40,228 nucleotides of DNA from an uncultured Opitutia bacterium (GCA_903850885.1 CAINMU010000058.1:1-40228), one strand, 5' to 3'. Counted from the stretch's first letter, positions 1-9,298 are shown. The notes: generated from the sequence alone by a model not told the origin. Made by a program: numbers and translations.

Positions 1-979
1 ACTTCATATGCTTGTACGCGTCCTCTGCAGTCTGGCGGTCAGCCGCGTTCAAGGTTTCCAAGGCGGGCATCTTTTCGTCGATGAAAATCGCCTGACCAGG
101 CGTGATGCCCCAAGTCACCGTCGGACGGATTTCCGAGGCCTCGAACTTGACGACTTCATCGTAAGCGCAACCGGGATCGGAAGCAAAAGACTGCCAGCGG
201 GCGACCGCCGCATCCCAATCCGCCGCCTTAGGCGCGAAGGGCTTACCCTTAATGTAGTCAAAAGTCTTTTGGTCGGGATTCACGTAACCACAACGGGCGC
301 CGCCTTCGATCGACATGTTACAAACCGTCATGCGCTCCTCGAGGGAGAAGCCGTCGAAGGTCGAGCCGGCGTATTCATAGGCGTAACCGATGCCGCCATT
401 GACGCCGAGCTTACGGATGATGTGAAGAATCACGTCCTTGGCGTAGACGCCAGGGGCGAGCTTGCCGTTGACCTCGATACGGCGGACTTTGAGGGGGCTC
501 AGCGCCAACGTCTGGGTGGCAAGCACATCGCGGACCTGCGTGGTACCGATACCGAAAGCGATGGCACCGAAGGCCCCGTGGGTGGCCGTATGCGAGTCGC
601 CACAGGCGATGGTCGTACCAGGCTGGGTGATACCCTGCTCCGGACCGACCATGTGGACGATACCTTGCGTGCCCGTATGGGTGTCGAAGAAACGGATGCC
701 GTAGTCTTTGGTATTCTTGCGAAGCGCCTCGATCATCTCTTGGGCGATCGGGTCGGAATAAGGCTCCTTGAGCTCGTTGGTCGGGACGATGTGGTCGACG
801 GTGGCAAAGGTCCGCTGAGGGTATTTCACCTTCAAGCCGAGGTCCCGGAGCATGCCGAAGGCCTGGGGGCTCGTCACCTCATGGATGAGGTGCGTGCCGA
901 TAAATAGCTGGGTCTGCCCATTAGGCAACTTGCGCACCGCGTGCGCTTCCCAGACTTTTTGGAACAATGTTTTGGCCAT
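1..979 (-). CDS. leuC: 3-isopropylmalate dehydratase large subunit, 3' end cut by window edge
   Basis: Catalyses isomerisation of 2-isopropylmalate to 3-isopropylmalate in leucine biosynthesis, as the 4Fe-4S subunit paired with LeuD in the cytoplasm. The visible 326 codons begin [15 protein letters not shown] and contain the aconitase-family substrate loop VDHIVPT (residues 61-67), the [10 protein letters not shown] signature (126-135) and the later [11 protein letters not shown] segment, all typical of LeuC. The remaining cysteine ligands of the cluster would lie beyond the left edge, so completeness cannot be judged. The ATG at 979 is chosen because the conserved start follows it directly; no Shine-Dalgarno sequence precedes it. 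It is divergent from purU, with about 170 bp between the two starts. Assignment to LeuC over the homologous homoaconitase is likely but not absolute. Confidence 0.95.
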   Translation of the reverse strand, partial: MAKTLFQKVWEAHAVRKLPNGQTQLFIGTHLIHEVTSPQAFGMLRDLGLKVKYPQRTFATVDHIVPTNELKEPYSDPIAQEMIEALRKNTKDYGIRFFDTHTGTQGIVHMVGPEQGITQPGTTIACGDSHTATHGAFGAIAFGIGTTQVRDVLATQTLALSPLKVRRIEVNGKLAPGVYAKDVILHIIRKLGVNGGIGYAYEYAGSTFDGFSLEERMTVCNMSIEGGARCGYVNPDQKTFDYIKGKPFAPKAADWDAAVARWQSFASDPGCAYDEVVKFEASEIRPTVTWGITPGQAIFIDEKMPALETLNAADRQTAEDAYKHMK

Positions 980-1149
980 CTTCGGAAAAGGTAAGGGGTC
1001 AATTTAGGATGAGAGCGGGGCTGGTCAATCCCACAGGAAAGCCACCCCCGGATGATTAGAGGCTTAAAAAGTGCCGAAAATGACCAAGCAGAGCCTCGGG
1101 TAAGAGGCTGCGACTTGACCCACTCGCCTCCACCCTTCCATCCTGCCCT

Positions 1150-2004
1150 ATGGACCGCACCCTCACCCTCAGTTTTTCCTGCCCCGATACCAGCGGTATC
1201 GTCGCCGAGGTGTCGTCCTTTATCGCCCAACACCAGGGTTGGATCACCGAAGCCAGCCAACATTCCGAAACCGAACTGTCCCGCTTCTTCATGCGCGTCG
1301 AAATGCGGGCCAGCTCGTTTACTTTCCCCGCCGAAGAATTCGGTACACGATTCACGCCCATCGCCCAAAAATATAAGATGGATTGGTTGCTCTCCGATTC
1401 GCAAAAGCCGCGTCGCGTCATTCTTCTCTGCTCCAAACAGGAACACTGCCTCTACGACCTGCTCGCCCGTCACGTCGCCCAAGACTTCGCCTTCATCGTC
1501 CCCTGCGTCATTTCCAACCACGAAGACCATCGCAAGATCGTCGAAGCCCACGGGATTCCTTTTCATTATATTCCGGTCACGCCGGAAAATAAAGATGCGG
1601 CTTATCGGCAGATGGAGACGATTTTCCGCCAGGAAAAAGCCGACCTCATCGTGCTCGCTCGCTACATGCAGGTGCTCGACGCGCAACTCTGCCGCAACTT
1701 CGCCGGTAAGATCATCAACATCCATCACTCTTTCCTGCCATCGTTCGCCGGCGCCAAACCTTACCACCAAGCCCATCGTCGTGGCGTCAAGTTAATCGGT
1801 GCCACTTGTCACTTCGTGACGCCAGACCTCGATGAGGGGCCGATCGTCGAGCAAGACGTGATTCGCGTCGACCATTCCGATTCCCCCGAAGACATGGTGG
1901 AACTGGGCAAAGATATCGAAAAGGTCGTACTCGCCCGCGGCCTGCGTGCCGTCGTTGAGGATCGCGTGCTGCTGGCTGGTCATAAAACCGTCGTCTTCCG
2001 CTGA
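1150..2004 (+). CDS. purU: formyltetrahydrofolate deformylase
   Basis: Hydrolyses 10-formyltetrahydrofolate to formate and tetrahydrofolate, supplying formate for PurT-type purine synthesis and balancing one-carbon pools in the cytoplasm. The 284-residue product has an N-terminal ACT domain (about residues 1-80, starting MDRTLTLSFSCPDTSGIV) followed by a formyltransferase fold. The catalytic triad pattern is visible: N190 and H192 in NIHHSFLPSF, and an aspartate at about 228 in LDEGPI. Length matches the family. The ATG at 1150 fits the ACT domain start exactly; the leader before it is pyrimidine-rich and has no Shine-Dalgarno. It is monocistronic as far as can be seen, with a palindromic hairpin just after the stop. 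The ACT domain and the triad context make PurU much more likely than PurN. Confidence 0.95.
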   Translation: MDRTLTLSFSCPDTSGIVAEVSSFIAQHQGWITEASQHSETELSRFFMRVEMRASSFTFPAEEFGTRFTPIAQKYKMDWLLSDSQKPRRVILLCSKQEHCLYDLLARHVAQDFAFIVPCVISNHEDHRKIVEAHGIPFHYIPVTPENKDAAYRQMETIFRQEKADLIVLARYMQVLDAQLCRNFAGKIINIHHSFLPSFAGAKPYHQAHRRGVKLIGATCHFVTPDLDEGPIVEQDVIRVDHSDSPEDMVELGKDIEKVVLARGLRAVVEDRVLLAGHKTVVFR

Positions 2005-2014
2005 TAATGCTCGG

Positions 2015-2038
2015 AAACCTTCGATAATACGAAGGTTT
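2015..2038 (+). terminator. perfect hairpin after purU
   Basis: A 9-bp perfect inverted repeat (AAACCTTCG, loop ATAATA, CGAAGGTTT) begins 10 bases after the purU stop. It lacks a U-tract on either strand, so it could be a 3' end stabiliser or a weak terminator rather than a classical intrinsic terminator. Confidence 0.4.
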
Positions 2039-2091
2039 AGAGATTGGACTTAGGGAGATAAAGTTAAGGCTACCTTGAACCCCATCACCCC

Positions 2092-3525
2092 ATGCGTCCG
2101 CTCCTCGTATTAATCTTATCATTTGTTTTGGTCGGTGCCGCGACGAATCCGGAAACGATCAACCCCAACGCCAAGGCGCCGTTCGTCCAACCCGCCGAGG
2201 CCGAGCGGCCTGCGCTGCTCAAAGCCATCAAGTCCTATATGGCGCAAGAGCCGGGGACATTTTCCGCCCACCCTTCGGCCAAAGATTTCCCCGGAGAGGT
2301 CACGGTGAAGGAAAGAGTCAACCGGACGGTAAGCTACGATGCCAATCTGCTCACCCGTTGGGACACCGCTGCAGGTAATGCCCCCAACCTCGCCACGGGT
2401 CCGGAGGTCTGGCAGGAAACCGGCCTCTATGCCGCCCCGGGCGAAGTCATCGTCGTCAACGCCGCCAGCCTTCCCTCCAACCGCATCGTGAAAATTGTCG
2501 TCGGCGGGCACCGCGATAGTCTTTTCAAACTCGATAAGTGGAACCGTTTCCCGCTGATCAGCCGCTCCTTCGAATTAAAAATCGGCGCGAATAAGATCGG
2601 TAATGCATTCGGCGGCCAGCTCTTCATTCACGTCCAAAGTAAAGGGGCGAAAGCACCGGAAAAGGCTGTGCCTGGCTCGCCTTTGCAATTTACGAACGCG
2701 GTGGCCGCACCGACTTATATCCTGGGCAAAGATACTCCCGAATCCTGGAGCAAAGCCAAACACGAGCCCGCCCCATGGGCCACCCTCGTCGGCAAACAAG
2801 TCATCCTCCATATTCGTACTTCGGAATTAAAGAAACTCACCGACCCCAAGCCGCTCTTGGAATGGTGGGACAAAGCGATGGGGCTAGAAGATGACCTCAT
2901 CGCGCTTAAACGCTTAGCGCCCGAGCGCGTCATGCCTGATCGGCAGATTTCCGCCGGCTTCATGCACTCCGGCTATCCCTTCATGTGCTGGATCAATCCC
3001 TCCGAAGCGGATGCGATTAATCTCCCGAAATTAATCAAAGAAGGCAACTGGGGCTTCTTTCATGAGCTCGGCCACAACCATCAACGCAAGTCTTGGACTT
3101 TCGAAGGCCAGACCGAAGTCACCTGCAATCTGTTTTCTCTCTATGTGATGGAAAAACTCGTGGGTAAGCCACCCGGCCAAGGCCACCCCGCGATGGTCAA
3201 ACTGGACGAACCTTTAAGCAAACGTCTCGCGACCCCGCCCAATCTCGGCCCCTTCGAACAACTTTCCACCTTCGTCGTCCTCATTCGTGCCCACGGCTGG
3301 GGGCCCCTTCGCGAGGCCCTTCGCTCCTACGCCACGACGCCCGAGAAGAATGAGACACCCATCCCCGAGCTTAAAAACTCGTTTGTCTTACGCTACGGCC
3401 ATGCCGCCAAAGCCAATGTGGCGGATTATTTCACGCTGATTGGCTACCCGGTGACCGATTCCTGTCGCGCCGCGCTCAAAGGGTATCCTGCATTCAGCCC
3501 CACCCTGCCTACGCCTGCCAAGTGA
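2092..3525 (+). CDS. secreted M60-like (enhancin/mucinase-type) zinc metallopeptidase
   Basis: Predicted to cleave glycoproteins outside the cytoplasm; M60-like peptidases are known to attack mucin-type O-glycoproteins. The 477-residue product has a signal peptide (MRPLLVLILSFVLVGAA) and a zinc site HELGHNHQ at residues 324-331, with the expected downstream glutamate near residue 342 (GQTEV), matching the HEXXH(8,24)E gluzincin pattern of the family. A conserved W-N-P and M-HSGYP region just before the motif also fits. The region before the catalytic part (about 40-210) probably forms the usual accessory beta-sandwich. The start at 2092 is fixed by the signal peptide; it is preceded directly by CCCC and no Shine-Dalgarno. 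It stands alone between purU and pta and is followed by a terminator. The natural substrate is unknown. Confidence 0.85.
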   Translation: MRPLLVLILSFVLVGAATNPETINPNAKAPFVQPAEAERPALLKAIKSYMAQEPGTFSAHPSAKDFPGEVTVKERVNRTVSYDANLLTRWDTAAGNAPNLATGPEVWQETGLYAAPGEVIVVNAASLPSNRIVKIVVGGHRDSLFKLDKWNRFPLISRSFELKIGANKIGNAFGGQLFIHVQSKGAKAPEKAVPGSPLQFTNAVAAPTYILGKDTPESWSKAKHEPAPWATLVGKQVILHIRTSELKKLTDPKPLLEWWDKAMGLEDDLIALKRLAPERVMPDRQISAGFMHSGYPFMCWINPSEADAINLPKLIKEGNWGFFHELGHNHQRKSWTFEGQTEVTCNLFSLYVMEKLVGKPPGQGHPAMVKLDEPLSKRLATPPNLGPFEQLSTFVVLIRAHGWGPLREALRSYATTPEKNETPIPELKNSFVLRYGHAAKANVADYFTLIGYPVTDSCRAALKGYPAFSPTLPTPAK

Positions 3526-3546
3526 TTGGCTGACAAGGGGTCGGAT

Positions 3547-3573
3547 GGCAGACGCCTTCCGTCTCGCCCTTTT
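3547..3573 (+). terminator. intrinsic terminator after the M60-like peptidase
   Basis: Stem GGCAGACG / CGTCTCGCC (one bulged C) around the loop CCTTC, followed by CTTTT. It lies 22 bases after the peptidase stop, in a position and form typical of Rho-independent termination. Confidence 0.6.
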
Positions 3574-3631
3574 ATCAGTCTTACGCCTAAGGTAGTCGTA
3601 TGCGGCGTCCCATGGGCGCCCCCATTATCCA

Positions 3632-4687
3632 ATGTCCCTTATTTCACGTCTTTCCGCCCGACTGCAGAATCATCCTAAGCGTATCGTCTTCCCCGAAGGC
3701 GCCGACCCGCGCGTCATCCAGGCGGCCCGTCAATTCGCCACTAAAAAGCTGGGGGTGCCGATTCTGATCGGCGATCGTCAGCGCATCAAAGTCAACGCGG
3801 CCCGTCTTAATATCCGACTCGATGATATTCGCATCATCGAACCCGAGCGCAGCGACGAGCTCAAGGGTTACATCGAAAAACTCGAATCCATCCAGCGCTA
3901 CGGCAACACCAATCTCCAAGGTGATCCGCGCGAATTAGTCCTCAATCCTAACTACTTCGCGTGCCTCATGGTCGCGACCTCCGCGGCCGATGCGCTCATC
4001 TCCGGCGCCACCACGCATGCCGCTTCCGGCCTGCGCACAATCCTCCAGACTTTACCGCGTCAACCCGGAGTCGAGACCGTCTCTTCGATGCAGATCCTGG
4101 AATCGGAAGAAGCGAAATTCGGTTGCGACGGTGTCCTGTTCCTCGCCGATTGCGGCGTCATCCCCGACCCCACCGCCGAACAGCTTGCCGATATCGCGAT
4201 CACCACCGCGGGGCTCGCTGGGCACCTTACCAATACCATCCCGAAGGTGGCGATGCTCGCCTACTCCACGCATTCCGCGAACCCGCGTCAGGCTTCCGTG
4301 AAGAAAGTCCAATCCGCCACCGAACTGGCTCGCCGTAAAGCACGCGAATTAGGTATCCCGTGCGACATCGACGGTGAAATGCAAGCCGACGCCGCCCTCA
4401 ACCCTTTCGCCGCCGAATCCAAAGAAGTCTCGGGCACCGTCGCCGGCAAAGCCTGCGTGCTGATTTTTCCCGACCTCAACTCCGGCAACATCGCCTCCAA
4501 GATGGCCCAACACATCGCGGACATCCCTGCTTACGGCCAAATCCTGACCGGCCTCGAACGCCCCGCCGCTGAAATCTCTCGCGGCGCCAGCGCCCATGAT
4601 ATCTTCGGAACGGCCGTGATCGTGGCCGCCCAAGCAGTCGATAAGTCCTACCTCTACCCCACGCGCAAAGACAGCCCTGACGCCTAA
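3632..4687 (+). CDS. pta: phosphate acetyltransferase, catalytic domain only
   Basis: Interconverts acetyl-CoA and acetyl phosphate in acetate metabolism (cytoplasm). The 351-residue product is the length of the stand-alone PTA_PTB catalytic domain. Visible family features include the opening KRIVFPEGADPRVIQAA, the SAADALISGATTHAASG stretch and the C-terminal GASAHDIFGTAVIVAAQA segment that lines the CoA site. It lacks the N-terminal P-loop and DRTGG regions of the ~700-residue enterobacterial Pta; those are encoded by the next gene, 2 bp downstream. No acetate kinase gene is adjacent in the window. The start at 3632 is the first methionine before the conserved region; the leader contains a near-palindrome around CCCATGGG (3604-3620) but no Shine-Dalgarno. 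The alternative phosphate butyryltransferase is less likely. Confidence 0.93.
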   Translation: MSLISRLSARLQNHPKRIVFPEGADPRVIQAARQFATKKLGVPILIGDRQRIKVNAARLNIRLDDIRIIEPERSDELKGYIEKLESIQRYGNTNLQGDPRELVLNPNYFACLMVATSAADALISGATTHAASGLRTILQTLPRQPGVETVSSMQILESEEAKFGCDGVLFLADCGVIPDPTAEQLADIAITTAGLAGHLTNTIPKVAMLAYSTHSANPRQASVKKVQSATELARRKARELGIPCDIDGEMQADAALNPFAAESKEVSGTVAGKACVLIFPDLNSGNIASKMAQHIADIPAYGQILTGLERPAAEISRGASAHDIFGTAVIVAAQAVDKSYLYPTRKDSPDA

Positions 4688-4689
4688 CC

Positions 4690-5835
4690 ATGGCCCTCAA
4701 GAAACGTTTCGCGGATAACGTACCGGGTCTGCTGGCCCGTCCGATGAACAAGGATACCCGCCGGGTCTTTGTCGCCGCCACGCGGATGAACGACGGCAAG
4801 ACGACGACCTGCCTCGGCCTGACCGCCGCCCTTCAGACCATGGGTCTTCACGTGGGTTACATCAAACCCATCGCGCAACGCGTCGTGCAATCGGGTGACG
4901 ATCAAGTCGATGAAGATACTTTGTTAATCGATGGCTTATTCAATTTGGATATCCCGATCTCGGCGATGTCGCCCGTGGCCATCGGGCCCGACTTCACCAA
5001 ACAGTTCCTGGAAAACCCCGGAGAAATCGGTCCGCAACTTCAAGACCGTATCTGCCGGGCCTTCGACCGCGCCGCTTACGGTAAAGATATCGTGGTCGTC
5101 GAAGGCTCCGGTCACGCCGGCGTCGGTTCGGTCTTTGGCGCCTCTAACGCCGACAATGCCAAAGTCCTGAACGCTAAGGCGATCATCGTGGCCGCCGGCG
5201 GCATCGGGAAACCCATCGATGAGATTGCCCTCAATAAAGCGCTCTTCGACAAGGCCGGCGTCGAGGTCGTGGGCGTCATTTTAAACAAAGTCATGCCCGA
5301 TAAGCTGGAGTTCATCCGAGACTTCGCCGGACGGGGTCTTAAGCGCCTCGGGGTGCCTCTCCTGGGCGTCATCCCCCTCCAAGAGACCCTTGCCTACCCT
5401 AACCTCGACCAAGTCGCCCAGGAGACCCGTGCCCGCTGGATCCACCAGCCGGCCGGCCTGCGCCGCGTTCGCCGCGTCTTCATCGGCGCAATGTCTGCCC
5501 GCCGGGCCGCCGAATACCTTAAGTTACCTGGCACCTTGGTCATCGTCCCCGGCGACCGGGAAGACCTGCTCGACGCTTTCATCAACGGCGGGGGCGCCAA
5601 GACACTGGCGGGCGTACTGCTTTCCAATGGCCTGCTGCCCAACGACGAGATAATTCGCCGCCTCACCGAGGCCGGCATCCCGCTCGCCGCCGTGGAAGCC
5701 GAATCTTTCACCGTCACCGCTCGTATTAATAATATGACCGTTAAGACCATGCGCGAAGACGCCGACAAGATCCCGATCATCGAAAAGATGATTTCCGAAT
5801 CGGTCGACATCCCCGCGCTGCTGAAGGCGATCTGA
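4690..5835 (+). CDS. BioD-like P-loop plus DRTGG domain protein (Pta N-terminal half as a separate gene)
   Basis: Probable regulatory partner of phosphate acetyltransferase. The 381-residue product has an N-terminal dethiobiotin-synthetase-like P-loop (residues about 25-200, with the nucleotide loop TRMNDGKTTT at 31-40 and YIKPIAQ after it) and a C-terminal DRTGG domain (about 255-365, including GDREDLLDAFINGG). In enterobacterial Pta these two domains precede the catalytic domain in one chain and influence hexamer activity. Here they are encoded separately and downstream, with 2 bp between the pta stop and this ATG, so translational coupling is likely. No kinase or biotin gene is nearby, which argues against a true BioD role. 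The function as a Pta regulator is inferred from domain composition and context. Confidence 0.8.
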   Translation: MALKKRFADNVPGLLARPMNKDTRRVFVAATRMNDGKTTTCLGLTAALQTMGLHVGYIKPIAQRVVQSGDDQVDEDTLLIDGLFNLDIPISAMSPVAIGPDFTKQFLENPGEIGPQLQDRICRAFDRAAYGKDIVVVEGSGHAGVGSVFGASNADNAKVLNAKAIIVAAGGIGKPIDEIALNKALFDKAGVEVVGVILNKVMPDKLEFIRDFAGRGLKRLGVPLLGVIPLQETLAYPNLDQVAQETRARWIHQPAGLRRVRRVFIGAMSARRAAEYLKLPGTLVIVPGDREDLLDAFINGGGAKTLAGVLLSNGLLPNDEIIRRLTEAGIPLAAVEAESFTVTARINNMTVKTMREDADKIPIIEKMISESVDIPALLKAI

Positions 5836-5838
5836 CGC

Positions 5839-6816
5839 CTAAACGGCTCGCAGGATTTCACCCAGGCGGGTGAAGTGACCATCATCGAAGCCCATCGCTC
5901 GCTTCAGGAAAGCGTCGCGCTCGATGAGATTCGGGATCTTGCCGGCCTCGCGACTTTGCACCGACGTGATCAGACCGCGCAGCCGCACCCAACGGGCGCT
6001 GACCGGCACGGGGTAATCGCTGCCGTGTAAAAAACGCCCCAGCCGCCCCGACGCGATGATCTGCTTAAACACGCCGCTGCGAATCGGGCTATTGAGCGCG
6101 CTGGTATCCGCATACATCTTCGGAAATTCATCCATCAGTTTAATCAGCTCGCCGAAATAATTCGGGTCAAAGAAGTGGCTGTTGCCCGAGGAGTGCGCGG
6201 CGATGACTTTGACGCCTAACTCCAGCGGGCGCCGCAGGATGCGCGGATCCTGATAAGAGCGATTCATCACCGGCACGGTCATTTCGCCACCGGTGTGGCA
6301 AAGGAACGGCAGACCAGCGGCCGCCATGCGTCGCCAAAATTCATCATACTGTGGCAACGAGCAATTCACGTTCTGGCAGTTCGGCAGTAGCTTGAGCGCA
6401 CGGGCACCGGACGCCAAACAGCGCTCCAACTCCTCCATGGCGTCCTTGCGCCCGGGATGAATCGATACCGCCGGGACAAATTCCGGATTCTCGCGGCAGA
6501 CCTTGAACAAGTAGTCGTTCGGCACGTGGAACGAACCGAAGTCGATCTTCTTACCTTCTTCGTCGTAGACCTCGTCTTGCGCGAGCAACAAGGCCTTGTC
6601 GACATACGAGCCGCGGATGAGCTCGCGCAGAGCTTCGACATACTTCACGTCAAAATCCTTGTGCGTCAAAGGCAACGGCATCCCCACCGCCCGCCGCATA
6701 ACCTCACTGAGCGCCTTCAGCCAGAGGCCTTCAATGCGCAGCCAGCAACCGCTCCCGTCCCGGCCGTTGCCGACGAGGTGGACGTGACAATCATAACGCG
6801 GTGCGGCCGGAGGCAT
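5839..6816 (-). CDS. amidohydrolase family (Amidohydro_2-type) metal-dependent hydrolase
   Basis: A TIM-barrel hydrolase of unknown substrate. Metal ligands of the superfamily are visible: H11 and H13 in DCHVHLVG, H174 in CHTGGE, H208 in AAHSSG, and the catalytic aspartate D267 in HGSDYPV. This arrangement without a carboxylated lysine matches the ACMSD/Amidohydro_2 subgroup, which includes decarboxylases and lactonases. I prefer the ATG at 6816, 4 bp after the stop of the upstream DUF2339 gene; an in-frame ATG at 6849 would extend it by 11 residues and overlap that gene by 29 bp. The tight spacing suggests co-transcription with the membrane protein gene. It converges on the Pta-regulator gene, with 3 bp between their stops. 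The substrate cannot be inferred. Confidence 0.8.
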   Translation of the reverse strand: MPPAAPRYDCHVHLVGNGRDGSGCWLRIEGLWLKALSEVMRRAVGMPLPLTHKDFDVKYVEALRELIRGSYVDKALLLAQDEVYDEEGKKIDFGSFHVPNDYLFKVCRENPEFVPAVSIHPGRKDAMEELERCLASGARALKLLPNCQNVNCSLPQYDEFWRRMAAAGLPFLCHTGGEMTVPVMNRSYQDPRILRRPLELGVKVIAAHSSGNSHFFDPNYFGELIKLMDEFPKMYADTSALNSPIRSGVFKQIIASGRLGRFLHGSDYPVPVSARWVRLRGLITSVQSREAGKIPNLIERDAFLKRAMGFDDGHFTRLGEILRAV

Positions 6817-6820
6817 GAGA

Positions 6821-9109
6821 TCAGGCGCTGGGTTCCTGCTTTTCCGCATTCATGCGACCATACAGCCAGGCGACGCCCAGGAAGGCCACGGCAATGATGC
6901 CGACGGCGATGACCCGGTTAGTCGTCCCGGTGATATCGACTTTGAACATGCGGAAGGTCGTGCAAGCCAGGCCAGCCAGCCCGAGCATACGGAAGGACTT
7001 GGAATAATTAAAGTGTCCCATCACGAAGAACAGGATCGAAGACACGACCCAGAAGACCGAAGGGAGCACAGCGAATTGACCTTTCATGTCCAGACACACC
7101 CAGAAAGTGTGGGCGAGTAGCAACGACCCGATGACTGGTCGCTGCATGGATTCCACCTCTGCGTCCGCATATTGCAGGGTGTACCTGGCGAGTGCACGGA
7201 GGAGCAGGCCGAGCCCGAGAATCCAAAACAGACCTCCCACGAGGTCCTTAGGCCCGTCGAATCCTGCAATACTTCCCCAGTAGCTTAGATTGATAATGAC
7301 GTAAGCAACCAAGAACCCTGGAAGAGCCAAGACCATCTTCTTGAACTGAGATTCCGCCAGAGCCAGCCAAGCCGCCACGGCCGAGATCAGCAAGGCGCCC
7401 CCGAACCAGGCGAAAACCTGCGAGTACCAACCGTTGACGTGACACCAGACACCGCACAGGAAGGCTGACCACGTCATCAGGAAGGCCATCGTGAACGTAA
7501 ACGCATGCTGCAAAGCGAGGACCCACTCTTCTTTGCGCTCCGCCGTCTTCCAGATGATGCCGGCCTGGGTCAGGCCGATGATGAGCAGCCAGAAGGCATG
7601 CCATCCAACCGTCGCGGGATTAGGGGTCGTCGTCGACATCCACTTGAGGGCAAGCATACAGCTCACCAAGTAAGCAGGAACGGCAGCCCAGATCAGGCCC
7701 TTGCGGTAACGCACTAACGCGATGACACCGATGACCAACCAGGGCCAACCGGCCATCTCCGGCGTCGAACGAGGGTGCTGCACGCCGACCAACGCGCCGC
7801 CGAGGACGACAAGGCCGCAGATCCGAAGAAGATACTGCCATTCGTCGGTGTGCTCCCATTCCTCCCTGAACGATACCAGCAACGCCATGCCGGCGATAGC
7901 GACCAAGGATGCCCAAGGGTACCCGTGAGAAGCTGATGTTGGTTGAAAAATAAGGTAGAACGCGGCCAGGGCGCTCAGCGCTTCCGTCGCCGTGCGGCCC
8001 AGACTGGATTTCGTGCGGGAGGCCAGAAGCTGCGCCAAGGCGGCGGCAAGCAACCAGGCGATCCAGCGATTGTCAGTGTAAATCGTCGTGATTCCGGCCG
8101 CCGTGAAGACCAGCGACGAGATGAGCATCACCTGTGAGATATTCGCGGAGCGCGTGCGCTCCAACCAACCGAGCGCCAGCGCGATGGCTGCCAACTCAAA
8201 GCCGAGAGTCGAACGACCATGATTAATCGGATTGCAGGCGACAAAGGCGATCAATGCTGGGACGAAGAATGAAGCCAGCTGGAAGGTTTCGTGCGACCGA
8301 GTTCCACCCAGAATCTTTGAATCCGTCAAAAGTCGTCCCCCGACCCAAAGGATAGCGAAGCAGAATAAAGCCGTCAGTTGAATCGGATTAGAGTAATGAC
8401 CGGCGCCGAGGTGGTATTGCCAAAAGCCCAGGCAAAGCTGCGAGACGAACAAGCCGAGCCAGCCGGCCGAACCCCAACCACCACGCAACATGAGCACCAC
8501 GCCAATGAGGGCGACCATGGCTACGCCCAAGACGTTGACGTAATCATCGATCTTAACCCCAACATCGGGATTCTGAATGGCGAAGAATACGGCCAGGCCG
8601 GCGAAGATTACCGCCAGCTGGGCAAACAACTTGTCCTGGCGCCATAGGGCGATCACGACCACGCCGATCGCGGCCACGAACTGCAGGACGGAGGAACCGA
8701 GTACCGAATCAAAGAGCTTGAATTTCTCCAGCCCATAGGTTGACCAAGCGGCAAACTGCAGGACACCCAAGCCAGCGGCCCCGATGACCCTCCCCAGATC
8801 TTGATTCCGGAGCGAAAGCCTCAGACTGAACCAGAAGATAGCGCCACCAATCGCGGCAATCTCGCTCACCATAACCCAAGCTGGGAAATTTTGGTAAATA
8901 TTCAGGTAGACACCATAAAAAATCACGGCGGCGAGGAAGAGCACGCCACCGATTCGTCCCGTCCACCAAGCCCCGAGCGCGTACTCACCCTTGAGATTCG
9001 AGGGGGGCAGCATGCCGAGTTCCCGCAGCTTGGCAGCCAGCGGACTCGGACCCTCCGCTCGCGACGGGCCAGAAGAGGTAGGCAATGGAGGCGGGGTGTT
9101 GTTGGGCAT
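6821..9109 (-). CDS. DUF2339-type polytopic membrane protein
   Basis: A large integral membrane protein, 762 residues from the chosen start. After a proline-rich cytoplasmic N-terminus (NNTPPPLPTSSG) the first membrane segment GAWWTGRIGGVLFLAAVIF resembles the first helix of DUF2339 proteins. Roughly twenty hydrophobic segments follow, and the C-terminus (FRMFKVDITGTTNRVIAV, then a helix ending in LYGRMNAEKQ) also matches that family. The function is unknown. The ATG at 9109 is preferred over 9169 because it lies 7 bases after a TATAAT box and gives a normal DUF2339 N-terminus; the longer form would add a basic stretch reading through the promoter. It is probably co-transcribed with the amidohydrolase gene. 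The family assignment rests on end motifs and topology only. Confidence 0.75.
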   Translation of the reverse strand: MPNNTPPPLPTSSGPSRAEGPSPLAAKLRELGMLPPSNLKGEYALGAWWTGRIGGVLFLAAVIFYGVYLNIYQNFPAWVMVSEIAAIGGAIFWFSLRLSLRNQDLGRVIGAAGLGVLQFAAWSTYGLEKFKLFDSVLGSSVLQFVAAIGVVVIALWRQDKLFAQLAVIFAGLAVFFAIQNPDVGVKIDDYVNVLGVAMVALIGVVLMLRGGWGSAGWLGLFVSQLCLGFWQYHLGAGHYSNPIQLTALFCFAILWVGGRLLTDSKILGGTRSHETFQLASFFVPALIAFVACNPINHGRSTLGFELAAIALALGWLERTRSANISQVMLISSLVFTAAGITTIYTDNRWIAWLLAAALAQLLASRTKSSLGRTATEALSALAAFYLIFQPTSASHGYPWASLVAIAGMALLVSFREEWEHTDEWQYLLRICGLVVLGGALVGVQHPRSTPEMAGWPWLVIGVIALVRYRKGLIWAAVPAYLVSCMLALKWMSTTTPNPATVGWHAFWLLIIGLTQAGIIWKTAERKEEWVLALQHAFTFTMAFLMTWSAFLCGVWCHVNGWYSQVFAWFGGALLISAVAAWLALAESQFKKMVLALPGFLVAYVIINLSYWGSIAGFDGPKDLVGGLFWILGLGLLLRALARYTLQYADAEVESMQRPVIGSLLLAHTFWVCLDMKGQFAVLPSVFWVVSSILFFVMGHFNYSKSFRMLGLAGLACTTFRMFKVDITGTTNRVIAVGIIAVAFLGVAWLYGRMNAEKQEPSA

Positions 9110-9116
9110 AAGGTTT

Positions 9117-9147
9117 ATTATACCGCAGCAAGCTCTGCTGCGGTCAT
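9117..9147 (-). promoter_or_regulatory. leaderless-type promoter overlapping a perfect palindrome, upstream of the DUF2339 gene
   Basis: On the minus strand a consensus TATAAT (9122-9117) is followed by 7 bases and the ATG at 9109. A perfect 8-bp inverted repeat (CCGCAGCA / TGCTGCGG, 9123-9143) abuts it. A weak -35 candidate, ATGACC, lies at 9147-9142 with a 19-bp spacer. Initiation about 7 bases after the box would give an mRNA starting at or next to the start codon. The palindrome fills the spacer, as an operator would. Confidence 0.5.
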
Positions 9148-9298
9148 TGAAAATCTTGATTGGGCGCATCGGCTAAAACAATGCCGCCACCGACTTTTGA
9201 CCAGAATCGCCGAATCTCCCGCAAAAACGCCACTTCTCAAGGACTGCGGGGTATCCATTTCCCAGACAATGCCGCGGCAGCAGGATAAGCCAATGGTT

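Noticed and set aside
8-907. Plus-strand frame of 299 codons at the left edge
   Set aside because: It is antisense to leuC, which has unmistakable aconitase-family motifs.
5839-6849. Longer form of the amidohydrolase starting at 6849
   Set aside because: It would overlap the upstream membrane protein gene by 29 bp and add a basic stretch before the conserved HVH motif; the ATG at 6816 gives a normal family start.
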